NCBI GenBank assembly: GCA_046233135.1
Contig: JBJXHN010000003.1
Coordinates: 558,001 to 622,000, forward strand
Length of the DNA: 64,000 nt
DNA from: JBJXHN01 sp046233135
GTDB lineage: Bacteria > Pseudomonadota > Alphaproteobacteria > Rhodospirillales > Rhodospirillaceae
Reading direction: 5' to 3'
This document shows, one piece after another, positions 8,344 through 16,292 of this stretch. The notes below the pieces were generated by a model, which did no database searches, was not told where the DNA came from, and saw only the letters and a program-made list of their open reading frames with translations. Numbering within the stretch: the stretch's first letter is position 1; each line of letters opens with the position of its first letter. The translations under genes and the position numbers were made by a program.

Positions 8344-9339
8344 ATGCCCCGCCCCGTCACCATCCTGACCGAAGCAGACCTCCGTGCGCGGGTGTCCCTG
8401 GACCTCGCCGTCGTGGAAACGGTCGCCGACGCCTTCGTGGCGCTGGCCACCAAGCCTGTGGCCATGCCGCCGATCCTGCGCCTGGACATCCCGGAGCATA
8501 ACGGCGAGGTGGACGTGAAGACCGCCTATGTCCCCGGCCTGCCACGCTTCGCCATCAAGATCAGCCCGGGGTTCTTCGACAACCCGAACAAGGGCCTGCC
8601 TAGCGTCAACGGCATGATGACCCTGTTTTCCAGCGAAACCGGTCTGCTGGAGGCGGTGCTTCTGGACAACGGCTATCTGACCGACGTGCGCACCGCCGCC
8701 GCCGGGGCCGTCGCCGCCCGGGCGCTGAGCCGGCCCGATGCCCACCGCGCTGCCATCTTCGGCGCCGGGGTGCAGGCCCGCTTACAGCTGACGGCCCTGG
8801 CCCTGGTGCGCCCCCTGACCCGGGCGGTGATCTGTGCCCGAAACAAGGAGAAGGCCGCACAGTTGGCCGCCCGCCTGTCCGCCGAGCTGGACATCCCCAT
8901 CACCGCCGAAACGGACGGGGAAGAGGCCGTGGCAAGCGCGGATATCATCGTCACCACCACCCCGGCCACCTCGCCGATCCTGCATGCGGCCTGGCTGCGC
9001 CCGGGGCAGCATATCACCGCCATGGGCTCGGATGCCGAACACAAGAACGAAATCGAACCGGCCATCTTCACCCACGCCGATCTGGTGGTTTGCGACCGTC
9101 TGGCCCAATGCATGGTGCTGGGCGAGGTCCACCACGCCATCCGCGCCCGCCGCCTGCCCGCCACCCCCACCCTGCCCGAACTGGGGCAGGTGCTGGCCGG
9201 CCAGCATCCCGGGCGGGTGGAGGAAGACCAGATCACCCTGGCCGACCTGACCGGCACGGGGGTCCAGGACACCGCCATTGCCTCGTTTGCCTACGACCGG
9301 TGCCGCGCTGCGGGCGCCGGATCGATCTTCTCCAGCTGA
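8344..9339 (+). CDS. eutC: Ornithine cyclodeaminase/mu-crystallin family enzyme of hydroxyectoine catabolism
   Basis: The protein has 331 residues and is typical of the ornithine cyclodeaminase/mu-crystallin family. The substrate-side lysine is in RFAIKISPG, a nucleotide-binding loop is FGAGVQARLQ, and an aspartate occurs in TGTGVQDTAIA. With EutB it is thought to complete conversion of the hydroxylated intermediate into one that enters the DoeA/DoeB route. It starts 2 bp after eutB. Function is assigned mainly by position between eutB and doeA, since this family also includes cyclodeaminases and ketimine reductases. Confidence 0.9.
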   Translation: MPRPVTILTEADLRARVSLDLAVVETVADAFVALATKPVAMPPILRLDIPEHNGEVDVKTAYVPGLPRFAIKISPGFFDNPNKGLPSVNGMMTLFSSETGLLEAVLLDNGYLTDVRTAAAGAVAARALSRPDAHRAAIFGAGVQARLQLTALALVRPLTRAVICARNKEKAAQLAARLSAELDIPITAETDGEEAVASADIIVTTTPATSPILHAAWLRPGQHITAMGSDAEHKNEIEPAIFTHADLVVCDRLAQCMVLGEVHHAIRARRLPATPTLPELGQVLAGQHPGRVEEDQITLADLTGTGVQDTAIASFAYDRCRAAGAGSIFSS

Positions 9340-9363
9340 AACCTTTGGTCCAAGGGTCCTTCC

Positions 9364-10545
9364 ATGAGCGACGCCACCCTGTTCTTCACCCCCGCCGAAT
9401 ATGCCCAGCGCCTGGCCCGCACCAAGGCCGCCATGGCCGCCAAGGGGATCGACCTGCTGTTCGTGTCCGATCCGTCGAACATGGCCTGGCTGACAGGATA
9501 TGACGGCTGGTCGTTCTATGTGCACCAGGGTGTGCTGGTCCCCGCCGACGGCGATCCGCTGTGGTGGGGCCGAGGCCAGGACGTCAACGGCGCCAAGCGC
9601 ACCGTGTGGATGGACCACGACCGCATCCTCGGCTACCCCGACCACTATGTGCAATCCACCGAACGCCACCCCATGGACCAGCTGTCCGGCCTGATCAGCG
9701 ATTTCGGCTGGGGCGGCGCGCGCATCGGCGTGGAGATGGACAACTACTACTTCGCCGCCGCCTGCCTGCGGTCCCTGCAAACCCACCTGCCCGGCGCCAC
9801 CTTCGTTGACGCCACCGGCCTGGTGAACTGGCAGCGGGCGGAGAAATCGGCGCAGGAAATCGCCTACATGCGCACGGCCGCGCGCATCGTCGAGGCCATG
9901 CACAAGCGCATCGTCGAGGTGGTGGAACCCGGCATGCCCAAGAACGCCCTGGTCGCCGAGATCTACCGCACCGGCATCCTGGGGGTCGAGGGCGCGGGCG
10001 GCGACTATCCGGCCATCGTTCCCCTGCTGCCCACCGGCGTGGATGCCGGCGCGCCCCACCTGACCTGGGACGACAAGCCCATGCGGGGCGGCGAAGGCAC
10101 CTTTTTCGAGATCGCCGGCTGCTATCACCGCTATCACTGCCCGCTGTCGCGCACCGTGTTCCTGGGCGAGCCGCCGGCCAGGTTCCTGGAAGCGGAAAAG
10201 GCCCTGCAAGAAGGCATCGCCGCCGGGCTGGACGTGGCCAAGCCGGGCAACCAATGCCAGGACATCGCCAATGCCTTCTTCGGCGTGCTGAAGAAATACG
10301 GCATCCACAAGGACAGCCGCTGCGGCTATCCCATCGGCCTGTCCTACCCCCCCGACTGGGGCGAGCGGACCATGAGCCTGCGTCCCGGCGACACCACCGT
10401 CCTGAAGGAAAACATGACCTTCCACTTCATGCCCGGCCTGTGGTTCGACGACTGGGGCATGGAGATCACCGAAAGCATCCTGATCACCGCCGATGGTGTG
10501 GAATGCCTCGCCAATGTACCGCGCGAGCTGTTCATCAAGCGCTGA
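9364..10545 (+). CDS. doeA: Ectoine hydrolase
   Basis: The 393-residue protein is an M24 (creatinase/aminopeptidase P-like) family member. It has an N-terminal creatinase domain (about 1-150, with DPSNMAWLTGYDGWSFYVHQG) and a pita-bread domain. Characterised DoeA (EutD) opens the ectoine ring to N-alpha-acetyl-L-2,4-diaminobutyrate, the step that also makes the EnuR inducer. In the pita-bread part, EGAGGDYPAIVPLL and HRYHCPLSRTVFLG resemble DoeA. ATG at 9364 follows the eutC stop by 24 bp. doeB follows after 18 bp. Confidence 0.92.
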   Translation: MSDATLFFTPAEYAQRLARTKAAMAAKGIDLLFVSDPSNMAWLTGYDGWSFYVHQGVLVPADGDPLWWGRGQDVNGAKRTVWMDHDRILGYPDHYVQSTERHPMDQLSGLISDFGWGGARIGVEMDNYYFAAACLRSLQTHLPGATFVDATGLVNWQRAEKSAQEIAYMRTAARIVEAMHKRIVEVVEPGMPKNALVAEIYRTGILGVEGAGGDYPAIVPLLPTGVDAGAPHLTWDDKPMRGGEGTFFEIAGCYHRYHCPLSRTVFLGEPPARFLEAEKALQEGIAAGLDVAKPGNQCQDIANAFFGVLKKYGIHKDSRCGYPIGLSYPPDWGERTMSLRPGDTTVLKENMTFHFMPGLWFDDWGMEITESILITADGVECLANVPRELFIKR

Positions 10546-10563
10546 GCCGGGAGGATTCCCCCG

Positions 10564-11607
10564 ATGTCTGCCCTAGAAGCCCCCGTTCTGCCGGACGCCG
10601 GCCCGCCCCCGCAGAAACCCTCGCCGATCCGTTGCACCGTGGATCTGGAGGCCGATGGCAAGCGCCACGGCTTCCTGAAGCTGCCCTATTCCCGGGACGA
10701 CAGCGCCTGGGGGGCGATCATGATCCCGGTGACCGTCATCCGCAACGGCGACGGTCCCACCGCCCTGCTGACCGGCGGCAACCATGGTGACGAATACGAA
10801 GGCCCCGTGGCGCTGTACAAACTCGCCGAGGCCCTGGACCCCCGGGAGGTGAGCGGCCGGGTCATCCTCGTGCCGGCCATGAACTACCCGGCCTTCCGGG
10901 CGGCCCGGCGAACCTCGCCCATCGACGGGGGCAACCTGAACCGGCTGTTCCCCGGCCGCCCGGACGGCACGGTGACCGAAAAGATCGCCGACTTCTTCCA
11001 GCGCTCCCTGTTGCCGCTGGCCGATGTGGTGGTGGATATCCACGCTGGCGGCAAGACACTGGACTTCGTGCCCTTCGCCGCCGCCCATGTGCTGCCCGAT
11101 GCCAGCCACCAGGCCCGCTGCGTGGCGGCCATGGAGGCCTTTGGCGCCCCCTATTCGATGATGATGCTGGAGATCGACGCGGTGGGCATGTACGACACCG
11201 CCGCCGAGGCCATGGGCAAGACTTTCGTCACCACCGAGCTGGGCGGTGGCGGCGCCTGTAGCGCGCGCAGCGTGGGTATCGCCGAACGCGGCCTGCTGAA
11301 CGTGCTGCGCCATGCCGACATCCTGGACGGCCCGCCCGAGCCCACGCCCTCCATCCGCCTGGACATGCCCGACGACGACTGCTTCACCACCAGCGAAAGC
11401 GCCGGCCTGTTCGAACCCTGCGTCGATCTGGGCGATGCGGTGTCGGCCGGGCAAACCATCGCCCGGGTCTACAACGTCGAACGCACCGGCGAGCCCCCCC
11501 GGGAGTACCGGGCGGCGCGGTCGGGCATCCTTGCCGCCCGGCATTTCCCCGGACTGGTGCAGACCGGCGACTGCATCGCCGTCATCGGGGTGGTGGTGGA
11601 TGATTGA
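10564..11607 (+). CDS. doeB: N-alpha-acetyl-L-2,4-diaminobutyrate deacetylase
   Basis: The protein has 347 residues and belongs to the succinylglutamate desuccinylase/aspartoacylase zinc hydrolases. The zinc ligands His74 and Glu77 lie in GGNHGDEYEGP, and His160 in VDIHAGGK. DoeB (EutE) removes the acetyl group from the DoeA product to give 2,4-diaminobutyrate. The C-terminal 80 residues form the small beta domain usual in this family. ATG at 10564 is preceded by GGGAGGA. The asnC gene starts 3 bp after the stop. The next enzymes, the transaminase DoeD and dehydrogenase DoeC, are not encoded nearby. Confidence 0.92.
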   Translation: MSALEAPVLPDAGPPPQKPSPIRCTVDLEADGKRHGFLKLPYSRDDSAWGAIMIPVTVIRNGDGPTALLTGGNHGDEYEGPVALYKLAEALDPREVSGRVILVPAMNYPAFRAARRTSPIDGGNLNRLFPGRPDGTVTEKIADFFQRSLLPLADVVVDIHAGGKTLDFVPFAAAHVLPDASHQARCVAAMEAFGAPYSMMMLEIDAVGMYDTAAEAMGKTFVTTELGGGGACSARSVGIAERGLLNVLRHADILDGPPEPTPSIRLDMPDDDCFTTSESAGLFEPCVDLGDAVSAGQTIARVYNVERTGEPPREYRAARSGILAARHFPGLVQTGDCIAVIGVVVDD

Positions 11608-11610
11608 GCG

Positions 11611-12117
11611 ATGATCAAGCTGGACGCCCTGGATCTGAAGATCCTCAAGGTGCTGCAACGGGAAGGCCGGATCACCAAGGTCAAGCTGGCCGAGGCGGTC
11701 AACCTGTCCCCCAGCCCTTGCTGGACCCGGCTTCAACGGCTGGAACAGGCAGGGGTAATCACCGGCTACCACGCCCGGGTGAACCTGGACACCCTGGCCC
11801 GCCCGACCACCATCCTGGTGGAAATCTCGCTGCGCTCCCACAAGCTGGAGGACTTCCGCCGGTTCGAAGCGGCGGTGAAGGCCCAGCCGGAGATCGTCGA
11901 ATGCTGGTCCGTGGGCGGTGGCGTGGACTACTTCCTGAAGGTGGTCACCCGCGATGTGGACGCCTATCAGCGCCTGGTAGACCGGCTTTTGATGGATGAA
12001 GTGGGGATTGACCGCTATTTTACCTATGTGGTGACAAAGCCGGTGAAGAACAGTCCGGAGCTGCCTCTGGACGCCGTGCTGGATCCCGAACCCGTCGCGT
12101 CCGGTCCCGACCTTTGA
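11611..12117 (+). CDS. Lrp/AsnC-family regulator of the ectoine cluster
   Basis: The protein has 168 residues: an N-terminal helix-turn-helix (LDLKILKVLQREGRITKVKL, then LSPSPCWTRLQRLEQAG) and a C-terminal RAM ligand-binding domain. AsnC-type proteins are common in ectoine catabolic clusters (AsnC, DoeX), where they are thought to activate the genes alongside EnuR. It starts 3 bp after doeB and is probably translated from the same message. Its effector is likely an intermediate of the pathway; this is an inference. Confidence 0.9.
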   Translation: MIKLDALDLKILKVLQREGRITKVKLAEAVNLSPSPCWTRLQRLEQAGVITGYHARVNLDTLARPTTILVEISLRSHKLEDFRRFEAAVKAQPEIVECWSVGGGVDYFLKVVTRDVDAYQRLVDRLLMDEVGIDRYFTYVVTKPVKNSPELPLDAVLDPEPVASGPDL

Positions 12118-12156
12118 CACCGCGCATCGTCTCTCCCTTTGCAGCATTGTCCTGCC

Positions 12157-13110
12157 ATGAACACATTTCCCGAGACTTCCCCCATCGTCTTCTATGCCCC
12201 CGACCTTGATCCCCGCCCCTGGTTAACGGCCCTCGAACAGGCCCTGCCGCCGGGAACGGAGCTGGCCGCCTGGCCCGAACTGACCCATGCCCCCGAAGCC
12301 GTGCGCTATCTGGTGTTCTGGGGCGATCCGGCGCCGCCCCTGGCCGCCCTGCCCCGCCTGCGCGCCGTCCTGGCACTGGGGGCCGGGGTGGACAAATCCC
12401 TGCACGCGCCGCTGCCGGCGGGCTGCGATCTGATCCGCCTGGTCAATGCCGGCATGGGCCATCAGATGGTGGAATACGCCCTGCACTGGGCGCTGCATTT
12501 CCAGCGGGACATGGACCGCTATCTCTCCGCCGTGCGCGAGGGGGCTTGGCCGGAGCATCCCTATCGCCCGGCGCGGGAAGTCACCTGCGGCATCCTCGGC
12601 CTCGGCACCCTGGGGCAGGAGGTGGCCCGGGCCTTGCGCCGCCAGGGCTATCCGGTGCGCGGCTGGTCGCGCACCGCCAAAAGCGTGCCGGGGGTGGATA
12701 CCTTCCACGGGGCGGAGGGCCTGGGGCCATTCCTGGCGGGAACAGAGCTGCTTTTCGACCTGCTGCCCCTGACCGCGGAGACCCGCCACCTGCTCGACGC
12801 CACCACCCTGGCCAAGCTGCCGAAGAACGCGGTGGTGGTAAACATGGGGCGCGGCGGCACGGTGGACGGCACCGCCCTGTTGCACGCCGTGGACCGGGGA
12901 GCGCTACGGGCGGCGGTGCTGGACGTGACCGAACCGGAACCGCTGCCGCTCGACAGCCCCTTGCGGCACCATCCGCGCATCTTCGTGACCCCGCACATCA
13001 GCGCCCAGACCCAGCCCGAACCGGCCGCCCGCCAGGTGGCGGAATCCATCGCCGCCCTGGACCGGGGAGAGCGCCCGGTCGGGCTGGTGGACAGGGTGCG
13101 GGGGTATTGA
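12157..13110 (+). CDS. D-2-hydroxyacid dehydrogenase (glyoxylate/hydroxypyruvate reductase A-like)
   Basis: The protein has 317 residues and the D-isomer-specific 2-hydroxyacid dehydrogenase layout. The Rossmann motif is GILGLGTLGQEVARAL, the catalytic Arg is in NMGRGGTVDG, the Glu in VTEPEPLP and the His in VTPHISAQTQPE. The APD and GAGVDK segments near the N terminus resemble GhrA-type reductases of glyoxylate and hydroxypyruvate. I chose ATG at 12157 over a TTG 18 bp upstream. It follows asnC by 39 bp and may be the last gene of the ectoine transcript, but a role in that pathway is not established. It may instead reduce a side product of the hydroxylated branch. Confidence 0.85.
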   Translation: MNTFPETSPIVFYAPDLDPRPWLTALEQALPPGTELAAWPELTHAPEAVRYLVFWGDPAPPLAALPRLRAVLALGAGVDKSLHAPLPAGCDLIRLVNAGMGHQMVEYALHWALHFQRDMDRYLSAVREGAWPEHPYRPAREVTCGILGLGTLGQEVARALRRQGYPVRGWSRTAKSVPGVDTFHGAEGLGPFLAGTELLFDLLPLTAETRHLLDATTLAKLPKNAVVVNMGRGGTVDGTALLHAVDRGALRAAVLDVTEPEPLPLDSPLRHHPRIFVTPHISAQTQPEPAARQVAESIAALDRGERPVGLVDRVRGY

Positions 13111-13146
13111 CGGGATGAGACACCTCCCCATGCCCGGAGAGGACTG

Positions 13147-13374
13147 ATGGATCCGGTCCGGCTGCTGTTCAACGCCCTGTTCGCGCTGATCCTGCTGGTG
13201 CCCTTCGCCGCCCTGCTGGCCGGCGTGGTGGCGCTGGTCAGCACCGTGCCGTTCGTGCTGGCCCTGTTCCCCATGACCCTGAGCATCTTCGCCCTGTTCA
13301 CCGCCGTGTTCTACTGGCGCTGGCGCAAGGAGAAACGCCGCCGGGCGCAGGAGAAGCCCTCGTCCCAAGCTTAA
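13147..13374 (+). CDS. Small two-helix membrane protein, 75 aa
   Basis: Two hydrophobic helices (about residues 5-30 and 34-56) are followed by a strongly basic tail (RWRKEKRRRAQEK), so both ends should be cytoplasmic. ATG at 13147 follows GAGAGGAC with good spacing. I do not recognise the family. It sits 36 bp after the hydroxyacid dehydrogenase and could share its transcript. The stop is adjacent to the terminator of the converging RTX gene. Confidence 0.6.
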   Translation: MDPVRLLFNALFALILLVPFAALLAGVVALVSTVPFVLALFPMTLSIFALFTAVFYWRWRKEKRRRAQEKPSSQA

Positions 13375-13413
13375 AAATTCCCCCGGACAGCAGCTTTCTG
13401 CGCCGTCCGGGGG
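13374..13413 (-). terminator. Terminator of the first RTX gene
   Basis: CCCCCGGAC (13380-13388) pairs perfectly with 13405-13413. Read on the reverse strand, the stem is followed by AATTTTTA. It lies 67 bp beyond the stop of the RTX gene at 13480. Related copies lie at 15526-15565 and 16111-16152 behind the RTX fossil and the second RTX gene. Confidence 0.8.
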
Positions 13414-13479
13414 ACAAGGAAGAACAGGGAACCATGGCTGGTCGGATCGGGGCGCGGGGGAAGGACCCCCGCACGGAGA

Positions 13480-15222
13480 TCAGACCAGGAAGATATCGTT
13501 GGCATTGAACGCGTCGGCCGGTTCCAGATTGATCCGCAGGATGTGGTCGGCCTGGAAGTCGCCGTCGGTGTCGAAGCGGAATTCGTAGTCTTCCGCATCC
13601 CACAGGATCACCCCGTCGGCCCACATGTCGTTCACCGTGGCATAGCCGGAGTTGGCGATGACGATGCTGTCGATGCCGACTTCGAAGTCTTCCAGGACGG
13701 TGCGGGTGGTCATGCCCGGGTCCAGCGGTTCGCTGACATCGAAGTAGAAGACATCATTCCCCGCGCCACCGAACAGGCTGTTCCAGCCGGATCCGCCGTC
13801 CAGGAAGTCGCTCTGGTTGCCGCCGTACAGGGTGTCGTTGCCCGTGCCGCCGTACAGGGTGTCGAAGCCATTGCCGCCGGAGATCTGGTCGGCCCCGGCA
13901 TCGCCCGACAGGATGTCGTTGCCGTTCATGCCCTGCAGCCAGTCGTTGTCGTCGCCGCCGGTCATTTCGTCGTTGCCCTCGCCGCCGTCCAGGAAGTCCC
14001 GACCGCTGCCGCCGTGCATGTCATCATCGCCGTCGTAGCCGACCAGGGAGTCGTCCCCTTCCTGGCCATCCAGGTAGTCGTTGCCTTCGTCGCCCAGCAG
14101 GGTGTCGGTGCCGCTGCCGCCGTACAGGGTGTCATTCCCAAAGCCGCCGCGCACATAGTCGTTGCCGTTGGCGCCCTGCAGCCAGTCGTCCCCGTCCTCG
14201 CCGTAGATCACGTCCCGGCCGTCGCCACCCAGCGCCGTATCGCCACCGGCTCCACCATGGATCTCGTCGTCGCCGCTACCACCGTCGAGGTAGTCGAAGC
14301 CATCCCCCCCGCTCAGGGTGTCCCGGCCGTCCTGGCCATAGAGCCGGTCGTGGCCGTCGCCGCCGTACAGCATGTCGTCGTGACGGCCCCCCAGCAGGCT
14401 GTCGTTGCCCCCTTCGCCGTAGATCGTGTCGTCGCCGTCGTTTCCCAGGACCGTATCGCCATCGGCGCCGGCATAGATGGTGTCGGCCCCGGCGCCGCCG
14501 TCCACATAATCGGAACCGGCCCCGGCAGTGATATCATCGTCGCCATCGTCACCGTACAGCTTGTCGTTACCGTCGTTGCCCTGCATGTAGTCGTTGCCGG
14601 AGCCGCCGTAGACCGTGTCCTTGCCCGTGCCGCCGAACAGATAGTCGCGGTCGGCGCCGCCCAGGATCACGTCATCCCCGGCGTCACCGTACAGCACGTC
14701 CATGCCGTCTTCGCCGTAGATGGTGTCGTTATCGTCGTTGCCGCGCACATAGTCGCTGTCGGCCCCGGCGTAGATGAGGTCGGCGCCCTTGCCGCCTTCG
14801 ATCTGGTCATAGCCGGTCCCGCCGAAAATCTCGTCGTCGCCGTCTTCACCGTAGAGCTTGTCGTCGCCAGCATCCCCGGTCATGTAGTCGTTGCCCGCGC
14901 CGCCGTGGACCGTGTCGTCGTGGTCGCCGCCGAACAGGTAGTCACGGTCGGAGCCACCCAGGATCGAGTCCTTGCCCTGGCCACCGTAGATCACATCCAT
15001 GCCGTTCTCGCCGTACAGGATGTCGTCCCCGTCCTCGCCGTCGATGTAGTCGAAGCCATCTCCACCTTGGACGGTATCATCCCCTGTGCCGGCATAGACC
15101 GTATCGTCGCCTTCGTAGGATTTAATGTAATCGTTTCCTGCCAGACCATGGATTTCGTCCGACTGGCCGGTACCCAGAATAACTTCGCTATTGTTGGTAC
15201 CGATGATCATATTGACAGCCAT
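13480..15222 (-). CDS. RTX repeat protein 1, calcium-binding, probably exported
   Basis: The 580-residue protein consists almost wholly of GGxGxDxxY nonapeptide repeats (about residues 15-490, roughly fifty units) that should form calcium-filled beta-rolls. A roughly 90-residue C-terminal domain without repeats ends in NANDIFLV; type I secretion signals normally lie at this end. There is no N-terminal signal peptide and no catalytic domain, so it is probably a structural, adhesive or surface-layer-like protein. I chose ATG at 15222 (MAVNMIIGTNNSE), preceded by GGAGGCTAGA; a longer in-frame start has no ribosome binding site. It is a paralogue of the gene at 16293-17522, with related upstream and downstream DNA. 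No type I secretion genes are in the window. Confidence 0.88.
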   Translation of the reverse strand: MAVNMIIGTNNSEVILGTGQSDEIHGLAGNDYIKSYEGDDTVYAGTGDDTVQGGDGFDYIDGEDGDDILYGENGMDVIYGGQGKDSILGGSDRDYLFGGDHDDTVHGGAGNDYMTGDAGDDKLYGEDGDDEIFGGTGYDQIEGGKGADLIYAGADSDYVRGNDDNDTIYGEDGMDVLYGDAGDDVILGGADRDYLFGGTGKDTVYGGSGNDYMQGNDGNDKLYGDDGDDDITAGAGSDYVDGGAGADTIYAGADGDTVLGNDGDDTIYGEGGNDSLLGGRHDDMLYGGDGHDRLYGQDGRDTLSGGDGFDYLDGGSGDDEIHGGAGGDTALGGDGRDVIYGEDGDDWLQGANGNDYVRGGFGNDTLYGGSGTDTLLGDEGNDYLDGQEGDDSLVGYDGDDDMHGGSGRDFLDGGEGNDEMTGGDDNDWLQGMNGNDILSGDAGADQISGGNGFDTLYGGTGNDTLYGGNQSDFLDGGSGWNSLFGGAGNDVFYFDVSEPLDPGMTTRTVLEDFEVGIDSIVIANSGYATVNDMWADGVILWDAEDYEFRFDTDGDFQADHILRINLEPADAFNANDIFLV

Positions 15223-15300
15223 TCTAGCCTCCTGATTTTGAAGTTTGCGCCACCATTCTCGTGTCGCACCTTCTTTATGCCGCAATCAGAGGCCAAAATA

Positions 15301-15316
15301 TGTGACGAACATCACG
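15301..15316. promoter_or_regulatory. CRP/FNR-like site upstream of RTX 1
   Basis: TGTGACGAACATCACG fits TGTGA-N6-TCACA except for the last base. It is 79 bp upstream of the start codon, and the equivalent position upstream of RTX 2 has TGTGACGAATATCACG. Confidence 0.6.
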
Positions 15317-15351
15317 CCATATATTTTTTCTCTTACATTATCCTTTCAAAG

Positions 15352-15367
15352 AGTGACAGTGATCACT
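15352..15367. promoter_or_regulatory. Second CRP/FNR-like site upstream of RTX 1
   Basis: AGTGACAGTGATCACT is a symmetric variant of the CRP-type palindrome, 51 bp from the first site (centre to centre). The RTX 2 counterpart is the full consensus. Confidence 0.5.
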
Positions 15368-15525
15368 ACGAATACTTTAAGTAAATTTTGGGAGTTGACG
15401 CACATGGCAGGCCTGGACGCCCGGAAAGCCAAGGAAAACAACCCCATAGACCAACCAGGAAGGCTATATACCTGGATAGCGACGGCGGGCCGTCCGGCCA
15501 AGCGTCCCGCCCAGAGGGCGCAAAG

Positions 15526-15565
15526 AAAAATCCCCCGGACAGCCCCTTTCTGCGCCACCCGTGGG
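15526..15565 (-). terminator. Decayed terminator of the RTX fossil
   Basis: CCCCCGGAC (15532-15540) and a diverged partner (15556-15565) align with the intact RTX terminators. The reverse strand still carries ATTTTTCTTT after the stem, but several stem pairs are lost. Confidence 0.5.
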
Positions 15566-15603
15566 ACAGGACCACACTGCGGAGGGGGACCTCCGCACGA
15601 TAA

Positions 15604-15975
15604 TCAGATCAGGATGATGTCATTGGCATCGAACACATCGGCCGGGGCCAGATTGACCCGCAACACATGGTCGATCACCATGTCGCTGTCGGCGTCGAAG
15701 CGCAGTTCGTAGTCTTGCGCATCCCATACCATCGTTGCGGCCAGCATGGCGGTCACCGTGGCAAAGCCGGCGTTGTCGATGGCGATGGTGTCGACGCCCA
15801 CCTCGAAGCCGTTCAGCAGGGTGAAGGTGGTCGTCCCCGGATCCACCGCTTCGGTGACGTCGAAGATGAAGGTGTCGCTTCCGGCATTTCCGTACAGGGT
15901 GTTGGTACCGGTCCCGCCATTCAGGATGTCATCGCCTTCCTGGCCATAAAGCGTGTCGTTGCCGCCGTTGCCGTA
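15604..15975 (-). pseudogene. 3' remnant of a third RTX gene
   Basis: The reverse frame encodes a few RTX repeats (NGGNDTLYGQEGDDILNGG) and then the whole C-terminal domain seen in both intact RTX proteins (DPGTTTFTLLNGFEVGVD ... ADVFDANDIILI). Similarity stops at 15975, where a TAA in frame and AT-rich unrelated DNA begin. No start codon with a ribosome binding site precedes the repeats; the first in-frame ATG is at 15846, inside the C-terminal domain. This is therefore a 5'-truncated copy that has lost its promoter and most of its repeats. Confidence 0.8.
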
Positions 15976-16110
15976 AAATTACTTTTAATAGCATTATGCA
16001 CTATAGATAAGTCTTTAAAATATTCCAAAAAACCGGGTTACAGGAGACGTCATCAGGCGAAACTTGGACTTGCCTCTCCCACCCGTGATGCCATAGCCCC
16101 CTCTGAATCG

Positions 16111-16152
16111 AAAAGGATCCCCCGGACGGCCGCCTTCTGCGCCGTCCGGAGG
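16111..16152 (-). terminator. Terminator of the second RTX gene
   Basis: CCCCCGGACGGC (16119-16130) pairs with 16141-16152 with a single mismatch. On the reverse strand the stem is followed by ATCCTTTTCG. It is homologous to the terminator at 13374-13413. Confidence 0.7.
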
Positions 16153-16257
16153 ACAAGGAAGGTCACAGTGGACCATGGCGGATCAAATCGGGGCGGGGAG
16201 ACGATCCCCGCGCCTAGGGCATCGACCCAAACGAAGGCGTCAGCCGAAGTTTGGAAA

Positions 16258-16290
16258 GTTGATGCATCAACAAAGTCCTAGTGCACTAGG
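16258..16290. repeat. Two adjacent perfect 14-bp palindromes
   Basis: GTTGATGCATCAAC (16258-16271) and CCTAGTGCACTAGG (16277-16290) are each perfectly self-complementary and lie 5 bp apart, immediately after the stop codon of RTX 2. They may be protein-binding sites or small mRNA 3' hairpins. Confidence 0.6.
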
Positions 16291-16292
16291 GA

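Larger units (their letters stand above)
15223..15603. other. RTX intergenic region with promoter and regulatory sites
   Basis: The part next to the RTX start (15223-15400) is AT-rich and carries two CRP-like sites; it is similar to 17523-17700 upstream of the second RTX gene. The rest holds a GC-rich hairpin (GGCGGG at 15484-15489 with CCCGCC at 15506-15511) and the decayed terminator of the RTX fossil. I see no gene here. Confidence 0.6.
15976..16292. other. Intergenic region at the RTX breakpoint
   Basis: 15976-16050 is AT-rich and unlike anything around it; it may be the scar of the event that removed the 5' part of the RTX fossil. The remainder holds the RTX 2 terminator and two 14-bp palindromes. 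I see no gene. Confidence 0.5.

Noticed and set aside
13543..15384. A 613-codon frame antisense to RTX gene 1
   Set aside because: It is a Val/Ala repeat pattern that mirrors the RTX repeats; no ribosome binding site and no plausible protein.
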